The position numbers were made by a program, and so were the translations under genes. Below are positions 1 to 8,341 of a DNA stretch of 64,000 nucleotides, piece after piece. The stretch's first letter is position 1, and every line of letters begins with the position of its first letter. The notes beneath the pieces are model-generated. The model worked only from the letters and a program-made list of their open reading frames with translations, was not told the origin of the DNA and did not search any database. The DNA comes from Clostridiaceae bacterium (GTDB taxonomy: Bacteria; Bacillota; Clostridia; Peptostreptococcales; Natronincolaceae). The stretch spans positions 1 to 64,000 of the forward strand of contig JAHDLO010000022.1 of the NCBI GenBank assembly GCA_018432235.1, given 5' to 3'.

Positions 1-33
1 CATCACCCCTTATTAAAACAAGGAGAGGCGAGT

Positions 34-160
34 AGTGTCACGAATAAGTGACACTATGCCACGAGCGGCGTCGAGTCAGTGAGGCGACCGAAGGCGAAGC
101 GTCCTAGAGAACGCATGGGTTCTCTGGAAAACAAACGTGGCAAAGCCACTTTTGTTTTTC
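34..160 (+). terminator. hairpins and intrinsic terminator at the window edge
   Basis: No gene is visible in the first 250 bases. Bases 34-55 form a 7-bp inverted repeat (AGTGTCA/TGACACT). A further hairpin surrounds AGAGAAC/GTTCTCT near 106-125. Bases 128-158 form a GTGGC/GCCAC hairpin with A-rich and T-rich flanks, typical of a Rho-independent terminator, probably ending a transcript that starts left of the window. Confidence 0.55.
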
Positions 161-172
161 GTCGCTTGCTTA

Positions 173-245
173 TTGACAAATATAGGATTATACGATAATA
201 TTATGTCATACGATATATCGTTATACATAATATCGCATGACATAA
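173..245 (+). promoter_or_regulatory. promoter and PadR-type operator
   Basis: TTGACA at 173-178 lies 17 bases from TAATAT at 196-201. Immediately downstream is the palindrome ACGATATATCGT (210-221), framed by ATGT and ACAT as in many PadR operators. A further inverted arm at 231-244 matches 203-216 with one mismatch. The site probably mediates autorepression of the padR gene that follows; this is inferred from position. Confidence 0.6.
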
Positions 246-260
246 TAAGGAGAGGTGCTT

Positions 261-581
261 ATGGCATATAGTGGCGGCCCCATGACGGAGGCCATGTATT
301 ATGTCCTTTTGGCTTTGATGAATCCCGGACATGGCTATCAGCTGATGAATGCAATATCGGAGGTATCTAAGGGCAGACTGAATATGGGCCCCGGAACCCT
401 GTATGGTGTTTTATCTCGTATGCAGAAGGAGGAGCTGATATATCTGGCAGAGGACGATGGCAGAAGGAAGACCTATCGCATTACAGCAGATGGCGAGGCG
501 GCCTTAAGACAGGAATATAATCGCTTAAAGGCGCAGGTTAGGGACGGAGAAGGCTTGAAGGAGGGTGATGGAGATGAGTAA
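261..581 (+). CDS. PadR family transcriptional regulator
   Basis: A small winged-helix repressor of about 106 residues. The sequence shows the PadR pattern: a helix with YYVLLALM, the GHGYQLM turn, GPGTLYGVL before the recognition helix, and a DDGRRKTYRIT wing. It lacks the long C-terminal helix domain of PadR-s2 members. ATG at 261 is preferred over GTG at 255 because AAGGAGAGG ends about six bases upstream. It overlaps the next gene by 8 bases, and such PadR/DUF2812 pairs are common in Firmicutes. It probably represses its own two-gene operon through the adjacent palindrome; the inducer is unknown. Confidence 0.9.
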   Translation: MAYSGGPMTEAMYYVLLALMNPGHGYQLMNAISEVSKGRLNMGPGTLYGVLSRMQKEELIYLAEDDGRRKTYRITADGEAALRQEYNRLKAQVRDGEGLKEGDGDE

Positions 582-1767
582 AATTGTTCGGAGGATAAGG
601 CCAGGGGACTATTGGCGGATCGGCATGCATGAATGCTGGTTTGAGGATATGGCAGCGAAGGGACTGCATCTAAAGAAGATGAAAGCCATCTTTGCTCACT
701 TTGAAAAGGGGGAGCCTAAATCCACCAGATATCGAATCGACATTTCTGTAAGGCGAGGCATTAGCCCCCAACAGAAGCAGCTATATGCAGAAGGGGGCTG
801 GGACTATGTTACCAGCTATGGCGTGTTCAATGTATTTTCATCACCAGCTGAGGCTAAGGCACCGGAGCTGCATACAGACCCGATGGAGCAGGCCTATACC
901 CTCAAGGAACTGGATAAAAGGTTTGTATTTAACACTGTTATCACCATTGCTTCTACGATAGTCATGTTTATTTTGCTCTATTTTGTAATCTTTGGCATAC
1001 AACCCCCGATACTGTCTTTAATAGAGGGTGCGGCCGTACAGCAAATTATAATGGCAGTATTTTTCCTATATGCTTTAGTCAGTACGATGCAGGCAGCTAT
1101 CTCGATACGACGGCTTCGTAAAAATCTGATGGCGGGTGTCCCCTTAGATCATAGAACGCCCTGGAGGAAGAATAAAATTTTTGCATGCGTTGTAGCAGTT
1201 GTGTATATGCTGTCATTAATAACTGTCGCATTACCAATCATACAGCTTAGTCGAATGGGGGCAAAAAATTTACCGATCGCTGTGGATGCTTTACCGATTG
1301 TAAGGCTGGCGGAGGTGGAAAACAACCCCAATTTGGTAAGAGAGGTTTCGCAATATAGTAAAGATATCGACATGAATAATCAGTATTATAGTAACTGGAG
1401 TCTACTGGCACCTATACAATACGATACGACTGAAAGTGGTCGAGTACCTAATGAGATATGGAGAGACAGCAGCAGGGAATATTCCCCCAGTATGTCCACA
1501 AGGGTGTATCGGCTGAGAATGTCTTCTTTGGCGGAGGGCTTAATTAAGGATCTCATCGATAGATACAGTTGGGCATACAGAGGCGGCGAGTATATTAGGC
1601 TGGAAAATCCAAACTTCGATATCCTGATTGTTCATGAGGAAGAACATTACAAGGAGGTCTTTGCTGCCAAGGGCAAGGGGGTTATGTATGTCCGTTATAA
1701 TGGCTATGCAGAGCTGGAGGCAGTTATAGCGGCTACTGCTAAAAGGATAGAATTAATAAGCCACTAA
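574..1767 (+). CDS. DUF2812 domain membrane protein
   Basis: About 397 residues. The N-terminal 110 residues match the DUF2812 style (a WF-E-MA-KG-HL pattern and a YRIDI strand). Two pairs of membrane segments follow, near residues 120-165 and 200-225 of the reading frame. The C-terminal part of about 160 residues is probably outside or soluble. AAGGAGGG at 558-565 fits ATG at 574 better than the earlier GTG/ATG. Co-translated with padR (8-base overlap), so it is likely the target of that repressor. No enzymatic motif seen and the function of the family is unknown. Confidence 0.75.
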   Translation: MSKIVRRIRPGDYWRIGMHECWFEDMAAKGLHLKKMKAIFAHFEKGEPKSTRYRIDISVRRGISPQQKQLYAEGGWDYVTSYGVFNVFSSPAEAKAPELHTDPMEQAYTLKELDKRFVFNTVITIASTIVMFILLYFVIFGIQPPILSLIEGAAVQQIIMAVFFLYALVSTMQAAISIRRLRKNLMAGVPLDHRTPWRKNKIFACVVAVVYMLSLITVALPIIQLSRMGAKNLPIAVDALPIVRLAEVENNPNLVREVSQYSKDIDMNNQYYSNWSLLAPIQYDTTESGRVPNEIWRDSSREYSPSMSTRVYRLRMSSLAEGLIKDLIDRYSWAYRGGEYIRLENPNFDILIVHEEEHYKEVFAAKGKGVMYVRYNGYAELEAVIAATAKRIELISH

Positions 1768-1873
1768 CTTTAGTCGGGTTAGCTATTCAGCATGCGACTA
1801 AGATTCACTGGTTCACAGATCAATTGGCTTCCCTTCTTCCTAGGCATTATTGAAGGAGAAGACACATATTATT

Positions 1874-2053
1874 TGAAGAAATTGCTTAGTACCATAGAAG
1901 TGCATATATTTTAATTTATACAAAGTTAAAAGTTCATCGCGACTTGCCAAGGGCTATAGCATTTAAAAATGATATAAATTAGCCTGTGGGGCTAAGCAGG
2001 AAGCTTTTGACTTTGTATAAACATTCTACTCATCTTAACTATGCACTTTTCTC
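1874..2053 (+). mobile_element. MITE family 1, copy A
   Basis: An imperfect palindrome of about 180 bases. Outer ends resemble GAGGAAATTGCATA and its complement. Inner arms are TTTATACAAAGTTAAAAG (from about 1914) and CTTTTGACTTTGTATAAAC (ending about 2022), with TTAGCC-GTGGGGC-TAAGCAGG in the centre. Three more copies lie at 22441, 29886 and 33111. No coding capacity, so it must be moved by a transposase elsewhere. The right end supplies the TGA stop of the hxlR-type gene on the minus strand. Confidence 0.8.
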
Positions 2054-2384
2054 ATTTATCCAGCTGGGAAAAATGCGTCTTAGACCATTGCTTTATTAAT
2101 TCCAAGGCAGGACAGATATCCTTTCCCATCTCCGTCAGCTGAAATTCCACCCTTGGCGGCACCTCAGCATAAACTGTTTTATATATTAGTCCGTCATTTT
2201 CCAGCTCCGTCAGCTTTTCATTCAAAACCTTCTGGCTTATTCCGCATACTATTCTTTGCAGCTGAAGAAATCTTTTAGGGCCTTTACTTAGGTTGCATAA
2301 AATAACAGCCTTCCATTTGCTACGAATTAGCTCCATACCCAAATCCAAATGACAGACAAATTTTTTATTATTATACTCTAGCAT
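2052..2384 (-). CDS. HxlR family transcriptional regulator
   Basis: 110-residue MarR-like winged helix of the HxlR group: a single Cys near the N terminus (residue 11), SKWKAVILCNLSKGPKRF, the GISQKVLNEKLTELENDGLI recognition region, and a wing VPPRVEFQLTEMG. The N-terminal Cys is in the place where redox-sensing members (YodB, HypR) carry theirs, so thiol or quinone sensing is possible but unproven. Divergent from an iron-sulfur flavoprotein gene, with a 9-bp inverted repeat between them. The stop codon lies in the end of a MITE. Confidence 0.88.
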   Translation of the reverse strand: MLEYNNKKFVCHLDLGMELIRSKWKAVILCNLSKGPKRFLQLQRIVCGISQKVLNEKLTELENDGLIYKTVYAEVPPRVEFQLTEMGKDICPALELIKQWSKTHFSQLDK

Positions 2385-2480
2385 TAAATCACCTGCTTCC
2401 TAAATACTCTATTAGATTATATCATTTTCAGTTAATAAAATAAAATTATCAATTGCAACCATTAATAATAGATAATTCTA

Positions 2481-2510
2481 ACCTTTAGGTAAGTTATCTT
2501 CCCTAAAGGT
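2481..2510. promoter_or_regulatory. inverted repeat operator for the HxlR regulator
   Basis: Perfect 9-bp arms ACCTTTAGG (2481-2489) and CCTAAAGGT (2502-2510) separated by 12 bases, in the divergent intergenic region between the HxlR gene and the flavoprotein gene. Position suggests that the regulator binds here and controls both genes; not tested. Confidence 0.55.
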
Positions 2511-2589
2511 GCATACTTGTTAATAGATTAATTAAATTATATACTGCATACATAGCAGCTACAAATTAGAAGGAAGGGAATGATTGTAA

Positions 2590-3228
2590 ATGAAGGTTGT
2601 CGCATTTAATGGAAGTCCAAAGAAGGAAGGCAATACCTACCATGCAATTAAGCTGGTGGTGGATGAGCTGGAAAAAGATGGCATAGAAACTGAAATCATA
2701 CATGTGGGGAACAAAAAAATTAGAGGCTGTATTGCCTGTAGCCAGTGCTTCAAAAACAGAGATGAAAGATGCGGTGGCATCACTGATGATGAGGTAAATG
2801 ACTGGATTCAGAAAATGAAGGAGGCCGATGGTGTGATATTAGGCTCACCGGTGCATTTTGCTGCTATAGCAGGAACAATGAAATCCTTCTTAGACAGAGC
2901 CTTTTATGTAGCCAGTGCCAACAATAATATCTTCAGACATAAGGTTGGGGCAGCTGTGGTGGCTGTAAGGCGCTCCGGTGGCATACCTACCTTTGATCAA
3001 TTAAATAAATATATCAATTATTCAGAAATGCTGGTACCAAGCACCAATTACTGGAATGTCATACATGGCGCAAGACCGGGAGAGGCCCTTCAGGATGAGG
3101 AAGGAGTTCAAATAATGCGGTTGCTGGGGAAAAATATGGCATGGCAGCTGAAGCTGGTGGAGAATGGCAAGGATACTGTGGCTGAGCCCGATAGAGAAAA
3201 CAAGATTTACACTAATTTCATCAGATAG
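2590..3228 (+). CDS. iron-sulfur flavoprotein / NAD(P)H-dependent FMN reductase
   Basis: 212 residues with a flavodoxin-like fold. FNGSPKKEGNT near the start is the FMN phosphate loop. The motif GCIACSQCF followed by a Cys seven residues later (C-x2-C-x2-C-x7-C) matches the compact cysteine motif of archaeal/clostridial Isf proteins that bind a 4Fe-4S cluster. GSPVHFAAIAGTMKSFLDR is the typical second FMN-binding stretch. Likely an intracellular redox enzyme reducing quinones, oxygen species or nitro compounds. Divergent from the HxlR-type repressor, which fits induction by electrophiles. The physiological substrate cannot be read from the sequence. Confidence 0.88.
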   Translation: MKVVAFNGSPKKEGNTYHAIKLVVDELEKDGIETEIIHVGNKKIRGCIACSQCFKNRDERCGGITDDEVNDWIQKMKEADGVILGSPVHFAAIAGTMKSFLDRAFYVASANNNIFRHKVGAAVVAVRRSGGIPTFDQLNKYINYSEMLVPSTNYWNVIHGARPGEALQDEEGVQIMRLLGKNMAWQLKLVENGKDTVAEPDRENKIYTNFIR

Positions 3229-3300
3229 GGAACCACTGCTCTGATTTCATCGTCTTAATACCATAAAGCAATTAAATACATCATTTGAGGAGGAAAAGAC

Positions 3301-4206
3301 ATGAAATCAAAATTAGCAAAGGCGGTATCAATCTGTGGGATAGTGGTAATTGCAGGCTTAAGCACTGTAGGGGCCAGCACTGTTTATAATAGCGTAAGTG
3401 CAACACTAAGACCGGATATCCTGGTGAAGTATAACAATGAAGCTATAGAGCTAAAGGACGCCAATGGGGACATCATAACGCCAATCATTATAAATGGTAA
3501 CACCTACTTACCCCTAAGAGCCATTTCTGACCTTACGGGCTTAAAAATTGATTGGGATGCTGATGGGCAAATTATTCTATTGGAGGATGGCACCATGGAA
3601 GCTGCTGAGGAAATCGGCGTAAGGGGAGTCGTTAAGGATATTGTTAAGGGCAAGGATGGCATAACCTTTTTAGTTGAAGGAAAGCTGGAGGCGGACACTA
3701 TGCTGGACACAGCCTATGTTACAGTTAATATGCAAACCACAGTCCTAAAGGATGGCGTTGAGCTCACTGACCAATTTGCCTATGGGGAAATTAAAGAGGG
3801 GGATATCGTAGAGGCCGTATTTACAGGGCCAATTGCGAAATCCTATCCAGCTCAAGCGTTGGCTAAGAAGGTTAATATCATCACCGAAGCCTCAGAAGCA
3901 CCAGTGATCAATGCTAGGGTAAAAACCCCTGAAATTGTAGGTAAAATCCTTGAGATAGAGGAAGGCGGAAAGCGTCTATTGGTGGATTCTAAAGATGCTG
4001 ACGTCACTGGTCTGGTATGGGTAACCATCACAGAGGAAACCAACTTCTTTGAAAATATTCCAGCGAATGTTGCAATTGGTTTTAGAGATGTCAGCAGAGA
4101 TTTTCAGGTGGGCAACCATGTGGAGATCATCATAGAGGGCGGGGTTAAGGAATCCTATCCTATGCAGGCAACCGCCAGCGCAGTTGGAATTAATGAAAAA
4201 AGATAA
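3301..4206 (+). CDS. secreted copper amine oxidase-like N-terminal domain protein
   Basis: 301 residues. A hydrophobic signal peptide covers residues 1 to about 33. It is followed by a stalk domain of the copper amine oxidase N-terminal type: the pattern VKYNNEAIEL, then IIINGNTYLPLRAISDLTGLKIDWD. The rest is beta-rich and contains two similar halves (around residues 105-190 and 210-300), each with a VEG/IEGG and ESYP/KSYP ending, suggesting an internal duplication. Such domains are frequent in cell-surface proteins of Clostridia and do not imply oxidase activity. Followed by two terminators. RBS GGAGG lies eight bases before ATG. Confidence 0.8.
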   Translation: MKSKLAKAVSICGIVVIAGLSTVGASTVYNSVSATLRPDILVKYNNEAIELKDANGDIITPIIINGNTYLPLRAISDLTGLKIDWDADGQIILLEDGTMEAAEEIGVRGVVKDIVKGKDGITFLVEGKLEADTMLDTAYVTVNMQTTVLKDGVELTDQFAYGEIKEGDIVEAVFTGPIAKSYPAQALAKKVNIITEASEAPVINARVKTPEIVGKILEIEEGGKRLLVDSKDADVTGLVWVTITEETNFFENIPANVAIGFRDVSRDFQVGNHVEIIIEGGVKESYPMQATASAVGINEKR

Positions 4207-4216
4207 ATAATTAAGA

Positions 4217-4257
4217 GGGCCTCCCTGAAAACAGGGATGGTCCTTGTTTGATTTTTT
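4217..4257 (+). terminator. intrinsic terminator
   Basis: GGGCC-CCCTG / CAGGG-TGGTCC hairpin with an AAAA loop, followed by a T-rich stretch; ends the surface protein gene. Confidence 0.7.
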
Positions 4258-4272
4258 GCTGAATAGTACATC

Positions 4273-4310
4273 AATCCTTAAACTATGAATTTAAGGATTT
4301 TTTTATTTTT
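4273..4310. terminator. second intrinsic terminator
   Basis: AATCCTTAAA / TTTAAGGATT arms with a 7-base loop and a long T run. It is the second of two terminators between the surface protein and the TetR gene. Confidence 0.75.
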
Positions 4311-4349
4311 GAGTATTATAAAATAATTTATATGTGGGCCTTCTCACAA

Positions 4350-4381
4350 TCGGTCAATGGGGGTAGAATACTATTAACCGA
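4350..4381 (+). promoter_or_regulatory. possible TetR operator
   Basis: TCGGTCAAT (4350-4358) and ATTAACCGA (4373-4381) form an inverted repeat with one mismatch about 25 bases before the TetR-type start codon. Confidence 0.45.
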
Positions 4382-4405
4382 TACAGTCAATGAGGGGTGA
4401 GATGC

Positions 4406-5026
4406 ATGAATAGCAAATTTTTTAATCTTCAAAAGGAAAAACAAAATGCCATATTAAATGCCGGATTTCGTGTTTTCTCAGAAAGCAGCTTTAAGAAGGC
4501 TCCTATGTCTGAGATAGCAAGGGAAGCAGATATATCAAAATCTCTTCTATTTCATTATTTCAGAAATAAAAAGGAATTCTTCTTATTCTTATATGACTAT
4601 GGCATGAGCTTGATGCTAGAAAGAGCTAGGGAGGAGGTTACCCTTGAGGATACGGATTTTTTCGATATATTTATCAAGTCTGTGAAGGTCAAGTGTAAGC
4701 TCTTAAGGGAATACCCTCATTTATCTAGATTTACAATGAGGCCCTTTTATGAAGAGGATGCCGAAATCCTGCAGGAGTTGAAGTATAAGCTAAATGCAGT
4801 AACCAATGCAAGCTCCTCCACTATACTTGAAAGGATTGATAGATTCAGGTTTAAGGATGAAGTGGACATTGTACAATTGCTAAAGGTAGTGGTTAATTGT
4901 GGCGACGGCTACATGAAGAATAACATTCACAAATTAGAAGCAGATATAGATGAGCTGGAAAGCGGCTATGTGGAAATGCTGGAATTTTTCAGAAAAAGCT
5001 TCTATAAGCCGGAGTATTTAAGATAA
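4406..5026 (+). CDS. TetR/AcrR family transcriptional regulator
   Basis: About 206 residues. The N-terminal TetR helix-turn-helix is clear: AILNAGFRVFSESSFKKAPM, then IAREADISKSLLFHYFRNKKEFF. The C-terminal ligand domain is divergent, as usual. ATG at 4406 is chosen because GAGGGGTGA lies six bases upstream; a GTG at 4397 would place that site inside the gene. Precedes an alpha/beta hydrolase by 33 bases and probably shares a transcript with it. Probably represses itself through the inverted repeat just upstream. Confidence 0.85.
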   Translation: MNSKFFNLQKEKQNAILNAGFRVFSESSFKKAPMSEIAREADISKSLLFHYFRNKKEFFLFLYDYGMSLMLERAREEVTLEDTDFFDIFIKSVKVKCKLLREYPHLSRFTMRPFYEEDAEILQELKYKLNAVTNASSSTILERIDRFRFKDEVDIVQLLKVVVNCGDGYMKNNIHKLEADIDELESGYVEMLEFFRKSFYKPEYLR

Positions 5027-5059
5027 TGGATAATATTTAAACGGAAGGAGTGGTTAAAT

Positions 5060-5935
5060 ATGACTGAGAAACAAGGTGCAAAATCAGGCTATGTATCTAC
5101 TGAAGGGGATGACCTATATTTTGAGGTCCGTGGGGAGGGACAGCCTATACTGTTTATACCAGCTGCCGGTGGAGACGGAGATTATTACCTGCCAATGGCA
5201 GACATTCTTTGCAAGGCATACAAGGTAATCACCTTTGATCGTCGTGCCAATGCTCGCAGTACAATGAACCATCCTCAAAATTTTGAAATAAGCCAGCATA
5301 GCAGAGATGCAGTTGCAATTCTAAAGGCAGCTGGAGAAGCCTCAGCATATGTATTTGGTAATAGCAGTGGTGCAGTCATAGCACTGGATATGGCAAAGAA
5401 CCATCCTGAGGCTGTCCGTAAGGTTGTGGCCCATGAAGCCCCCATAACACGTATGCTTCCTGATGCAGGTAAATGGCAAAGTTTTTTTGCCAGATGCTAT
5501 TATTTATCGATGAAATACAGCTCAAAGCTGGGGGCAACAAAATTCTTCTTTGGCATCAAGGCCAATGCAAAAGCCCTCATAAAAGCTCAGATGAAGGCAA
5601 TAGCATATGCAAAGGAGAAGCATGATTGGGATAATCAAAAAAAGATAGATTCAAAGCTTGGAACTGATTTCTTAATGAAGCAGGAGCTGCTGCCGGTGAC
5701 CAATTATTTGCCAGATGTAGAGAAATTAAAGATTAATGGGGTGAATATTATCATAGGCGTAGGTGAATATGGATTAAGCAAAAATACCTGGATCGCCCGA
5801 TCAGCAGAGCTTTTGGCAAAGGAGCTGGGGTGCCAGCTAGTGACCTTTCCCGGGCATCATGGATCATATATGGATATGCCGGAGGAATGGGCAATGCTTC
5901 TTAAAAAAATGTTTAGGGATAGTGATGGGGTTTAA
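5060..5935 (+). CDS. alpha/beta hydrolase
   Basis: 291 residues. The fold is shown by an oxyanion region PAAGGDGDYYLPMA, the DRRANARS strand-turn, the nucleophile elbow GNSSG (serine near residue 101) and a late PGHHGSY that provides the catalytic histidine. No signal peptide, so cytoplasmic. Lipase, esterase or C-C hydrolase activity cannot be separated by eye. In one likely operon with the preceding TetR-type gene, which suggests an inducible detoxification or degradation role. Confidence 0.82.
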   Translation: MTEKQGAKSGYVSTEGDDLYFEVRGEGQPILFIPAAGGDGDYYLPMADILCKAYKVITFDRRANARSTMNHPQNFEISQHSRDAVAILKAAGEASAYVFGNSSGAVIALDMAKNHPEAVRKVVAHEAPITRMLPDAGKWQSFFARCYYLSMKYSSKLGATKFFFGIKANAKALIKAQMKAIAYAKEKHDWDNQKKIDSKLGTDFLMKQELLPVTNYLPDVEKLKINGVNIIIGVGEYGLSKNTWIARSAELLAKELGCQLVTFPGHHGSYMDMPEEWAMLLKKMFRDSDGV

Positions 5936-6051
5936 AGAAGTGAACTATGCCATCCCGAGTGATAATTGGCAGTGTCCATAAGGAAGCAAATCGCTAACAT
6001 GTTAAAAACGAGATACACAGCCAGCAAACAGGTAATTGTATTGTAGTTATA
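5936..6051. other. short intergenic stretch
   Basis: About 115 bases between the hydrolase gene and the GntR promoter. No clear terminator or gene was seen. Confidence 0.5.
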
Positions 6052-6103
6052 TTGACAATTGTAATTTTGTTATATATAATGTACTTGTTAATAAAGTACA
6101 TTA
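6052..6103 (+). promoter_or_regulatory. consensus promoter with GntR (YtrA-type) operator
   Basis: TTGACA (6052-6057) and TATAAT (6075-6080) are separated by exactly 17 bases, a perfect sigma-A promoter. Overlapping the -10 is an inverted repeat TAATGTACTT (6077-6086) / AAGTACATTA (6094-6103) with 10-bp perfect arms, placed to let a repressor block the start point. Confidence 0.85.
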
Positions 6104-6123
6104 TAGGGCGGTGGATTAATTGC

Positions 6124-6504
6124 ATGGAGATTATTATCAGCAGTAATACCAGTAAGCCTATATATGAGCAGATAACAACACAGATAAAGGCAATGGTCAT
6201 GAATGGTGAACTGGCAACAGGCGACCCAATTCCATCCATGCGTTCCTTGGCAAAGTCCTTGCATATCAGTGTGATAACTGTTCAAAAGGCTTATGAAGAT
6301 TTGCAGAGAGATGGATTTATTGAAACAACCGTTGGGCGCGGCAGCTTTATTTCCGCTCAGACGAAGGATTTCTATCAGGAAGAACGGCAAAAACAAGCGG
6401 AGGAGCATTTGCAAATTGCTGCAGAAATAGGTAGAACAAGCAATATTTCGCTTGAAAAACTAATAGAGCTGTTGTCTATGTTCTATTTGGACGAGGAGGA
6501 ATAA
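6124..6504 (+). CDS. GntR family regulator, YtrA/YhcF type
   Basis: About 126 residues: a winged helix (SKPIYEQITTQIKAMVMNGE, IPSMRSLAKSLHISVITVQKAYEDL, TTVGRGSFIS) plus a short C-terminal helical tail, the length usual for the YtrA subfamily. The ATG at 6124 follows AGGGCGGTGG; earlier in-frame starts would lie inside the promoter and operator. Two bases separate it from an ABC ATPase gene, the usual arrangement for this subfamily, whose members repress their own ABC operon. The gene uses more CGG/CGA arginine codons than its neighbours. Confidence 0.9.
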   Translation: MEIIISSNTSKPIYEQITTQIKAMVMNGELATGDPIPSMRSLAKSLHISVITVQKAYEDLQRDGFIETTVGRGSFISAQTKDFYQEERQKQAEEHLQIAAEIGRTSNISLEKLIELLSMFYLDEEE

Positions 6505-6505
6505 C

Positions 6506-7372
6506 ATGAGCAACATATTAGAGTTAAAGAACGTATCTAAGAAATATAGCAACTCGAGTTTTGTGTTGGATAATATTACTTTTTCCTTGCCCTATGGCTC
6601 CATCATGGGATATGTTGGCGAAAATGGTGCAGGAAAAACAACTACTATTGGCTGTATCTTAAATACACTGTCGAAAGATAGCGGAACCATTCATTTGTTT
6701 GGTAAAGAAATGAATGATAAAAATCCCTTGCTTCGAGAAGATATTGGTGTTGTTTATGATGGTGATAATTTCCCCGGTTATTTGAATGCAGAAAAGCTGG
6801 CAAACGTTATGCGGGAGCTTTATCAGCAATGGGATGATAGTTTGTTTGACAGACAGCTTGCCAATTTTAAGCTAAATAAAAAGCAAAAGATTAGAACTTA
6901 TTCTAAAGGTATGACCATGAAATTAGCGATTGCCGTTGCGATCTCTCATCATCCGAAACTACTTGTTTTAGATGAGGCAACAGGTGGCTTAGACCCTATC
7001 ATGAGAGAAGAAATATTGGATATTTTTCTTGATTTTGTTCAGGATGAAAACCACTCTATTCTTCTTTCCTCTCATATCACAAGTGATTTAGAAAAGGTGG
7101 CGGATTACATAACGATGATACACGACGGTAAGATTATCTTATCGGCCCGAAAGGATGATTTGATTTATAAGTATGCCGTTATGCGCTGTACAGCGGAACA
7201 GTTTTCCAAATTAAACAAATCGGATATGCTGGCTTATAGAAGCAAAGATTATCAGATTGATGTCTTGGTATCCGACAAAAACACAGCCGCGCGAAAATTC
7301 AAGAATATTGTGATTGATACGGTATCCATTGATGAAATTATGTTATTGCTTGTAAAGGGGGATAGGGAATGA
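6506..7372 (+). CDS. ABC transporter ATP-binding protein
   Basis: 288 residues. Walker A GENGAGKTT, signature YSKGMTMKLAIA (S-K-G-M in place of SGGQ, as in YtrB/BcrA-like exporters), and Walker B LLVLDEATGGLDP are all present; the H-loop is in SSHIT. Pairs with the permease that follows (4-base ATGA overlap) and is co-transcribed with the GntR-type repressor. Likely a drug, peptide or lipid exporter of the YtrBC/BcrAB type; the substrate is unknown. Confidence 0.9.
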   Translation: MSNILELKNVSKKYSNSSFVLDNITFSLPYGSIMGYVGENGAGKTTTIGCILNTLSKDSGTIHLFGKEMNDKNPLLREDIGVVYDGDNFPGYLNAEKLANVMRELYQQWDDSLFDRQLANFKLNKKQKIRTYSKGMTMKLAIAVAISHHPKLLVLDEATGGLDPIMREEILDIFLDFVQDENHSILLSSHITSDLEKVADYITMIHDGKIILSARKDDLIYKYAVMRCTAEQFSKLNKSDMLAYRSKDYQIDVLVSDKNTAARKFKNIVIDTVSIDEIMLLLVKGDRE

Positions 7373-8028
7373 AAGGACTTTTAAAAAATCAATTTTACGG
7401 CGCTTTGGGCAGTGCTGTGATTCTGCTCCTGTTTTTTCTGGCAATAGGAGTAGGTCTTGTGATTTCGGGAAATTCTTTACTGTTGAATATTTATGTTGTG
7501 GTATCTTCGGCGGCGTTTGCCTTCAATGCTGTTTCCGGGTTTAGAAAAGAAGCGTCAAGCAAATGGAATAAATACGAATTGTCGATTCCAGTTACAAGAA
7601 ATCAGATTGTAAAAAGCCGGTTTGTAAGTCATGCTATTTGGGTATTTTCAGGAATAATTCTTTCTGCACTCTTTGTCCTAATAACACTTGCAGTACACGG
7701 AAACATGTATTTTTACTATCCGGTTCGAGATCCACTCATGCTTTTTAGCTGTGGAATGGGGATCGCCTTACTTATGGGTTCCATATTCTATCCGCTTATT
7801 TACTTTTTGGGAACAGATAAAAATGAGATTATTATGATTATAAGTCTCCTTGGCTCCGTAGGTGCTACGATGGGGATTTTTTGGTTGCTTAATGCGGCCA
7901 ATGATTTTCAGAGACTGAGTGACAGCGAATTTTATCTGGTTGTTGCCGTTTATCTTGCAATCGTACTTATAACCTATATGCTATCATATTTTTTCACTAC
8001 ATTTATTTACCAGAAAAAAGAAGTATGA
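7369..8028 (+). CDS. ABC-2 type permease
   Basis: 219 residues with six predicted membrane segments and no soluble domain, typical of ABC-2 permeases of small export cassettes. ATG overlaps the stop of the ATPase gene (ATGA). Forms the membrane half of the GntR-ABC cassette. Confidence 0.82.
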   Translation: MKGLLKNQFYGALGSAVILLLFFLAIGVGLVISGNSLLLNIYVVVSSAAFAFNAVSGFRKEASSKWNKYELSIPVTRNQIVKSRFVSHAIWVFSGIILSALFVLITLAVHGNMYFYYPVRDPLMLFSCGMGIALLMGSIFYPLIYFLGTDKNEIIMIISLLGSVGATMGIFWLLNAANDFQRLSDSEFYLVVAVYLAIVLITYMLSYFFTTFIYQKKEV

Positions 8029-8299
8029 TAGATATTCAATATTAACACAAACTGCTTATGTCCTCCCGCTTCAAAGAGGGCAAGGAGGGCGATATTGTTT
8101 CCAACTTTGCCCGACTGAATCAATATGACGCTGATAGGACGGACAGAGTTTGAAACACACAATTTGTCCCCCGCGACAACCATGACAACCATGACAACAG
8201 GCGGCAAAGGCGGTATAATAATATATACATTACCGTCTGTTGGCTGTCGGAAAGAGAGGGTACAATTGGAAAATATACATGCCATAGAAGCATTAAAAC
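8029..8299 (+). other. gene-poor stretch, possible mobile-element remnant
   Basis: No convincing gene. An open stretch of 31 codons starts at ATG 8058 (MSSRFKEGKEG...), without a good ribosome site. Bases 8174-8198 contain the direct repeat ACAACCATG twice plus ACAAC. The style (GGCGGCAAAGGCGG, CGG-rich) differs from the flanks, as does the GntR-ABC cassette, so this may be debris from an element that brought the cassette in. Confidence 0.3.
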
Positions 8300-8336
8300 A
8301 GGCAGCAGCCCTTATCAAAAGAGCTGCCTTCTTTCT
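8300..8336 (+). terminator. probable terminator
   Basis: AGGCAGC (8300-8306) pairs with GCTGCCT (8323-8329), followed by TCTTTCTT. Confidence 0.5.
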
Positions 8337-8341
8337 TGCGC

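Noticed and set aside
1149..1373. Minus-strand frame inside the DUF2812 gene
   Set aside because: No ribosome site, no domain, and it is complementary to a well-supported gene. The same applies to the other antisense frames, for example 3504-3710, 10181-10555, 19894-20295, 37092-37403 and 57321-57959.
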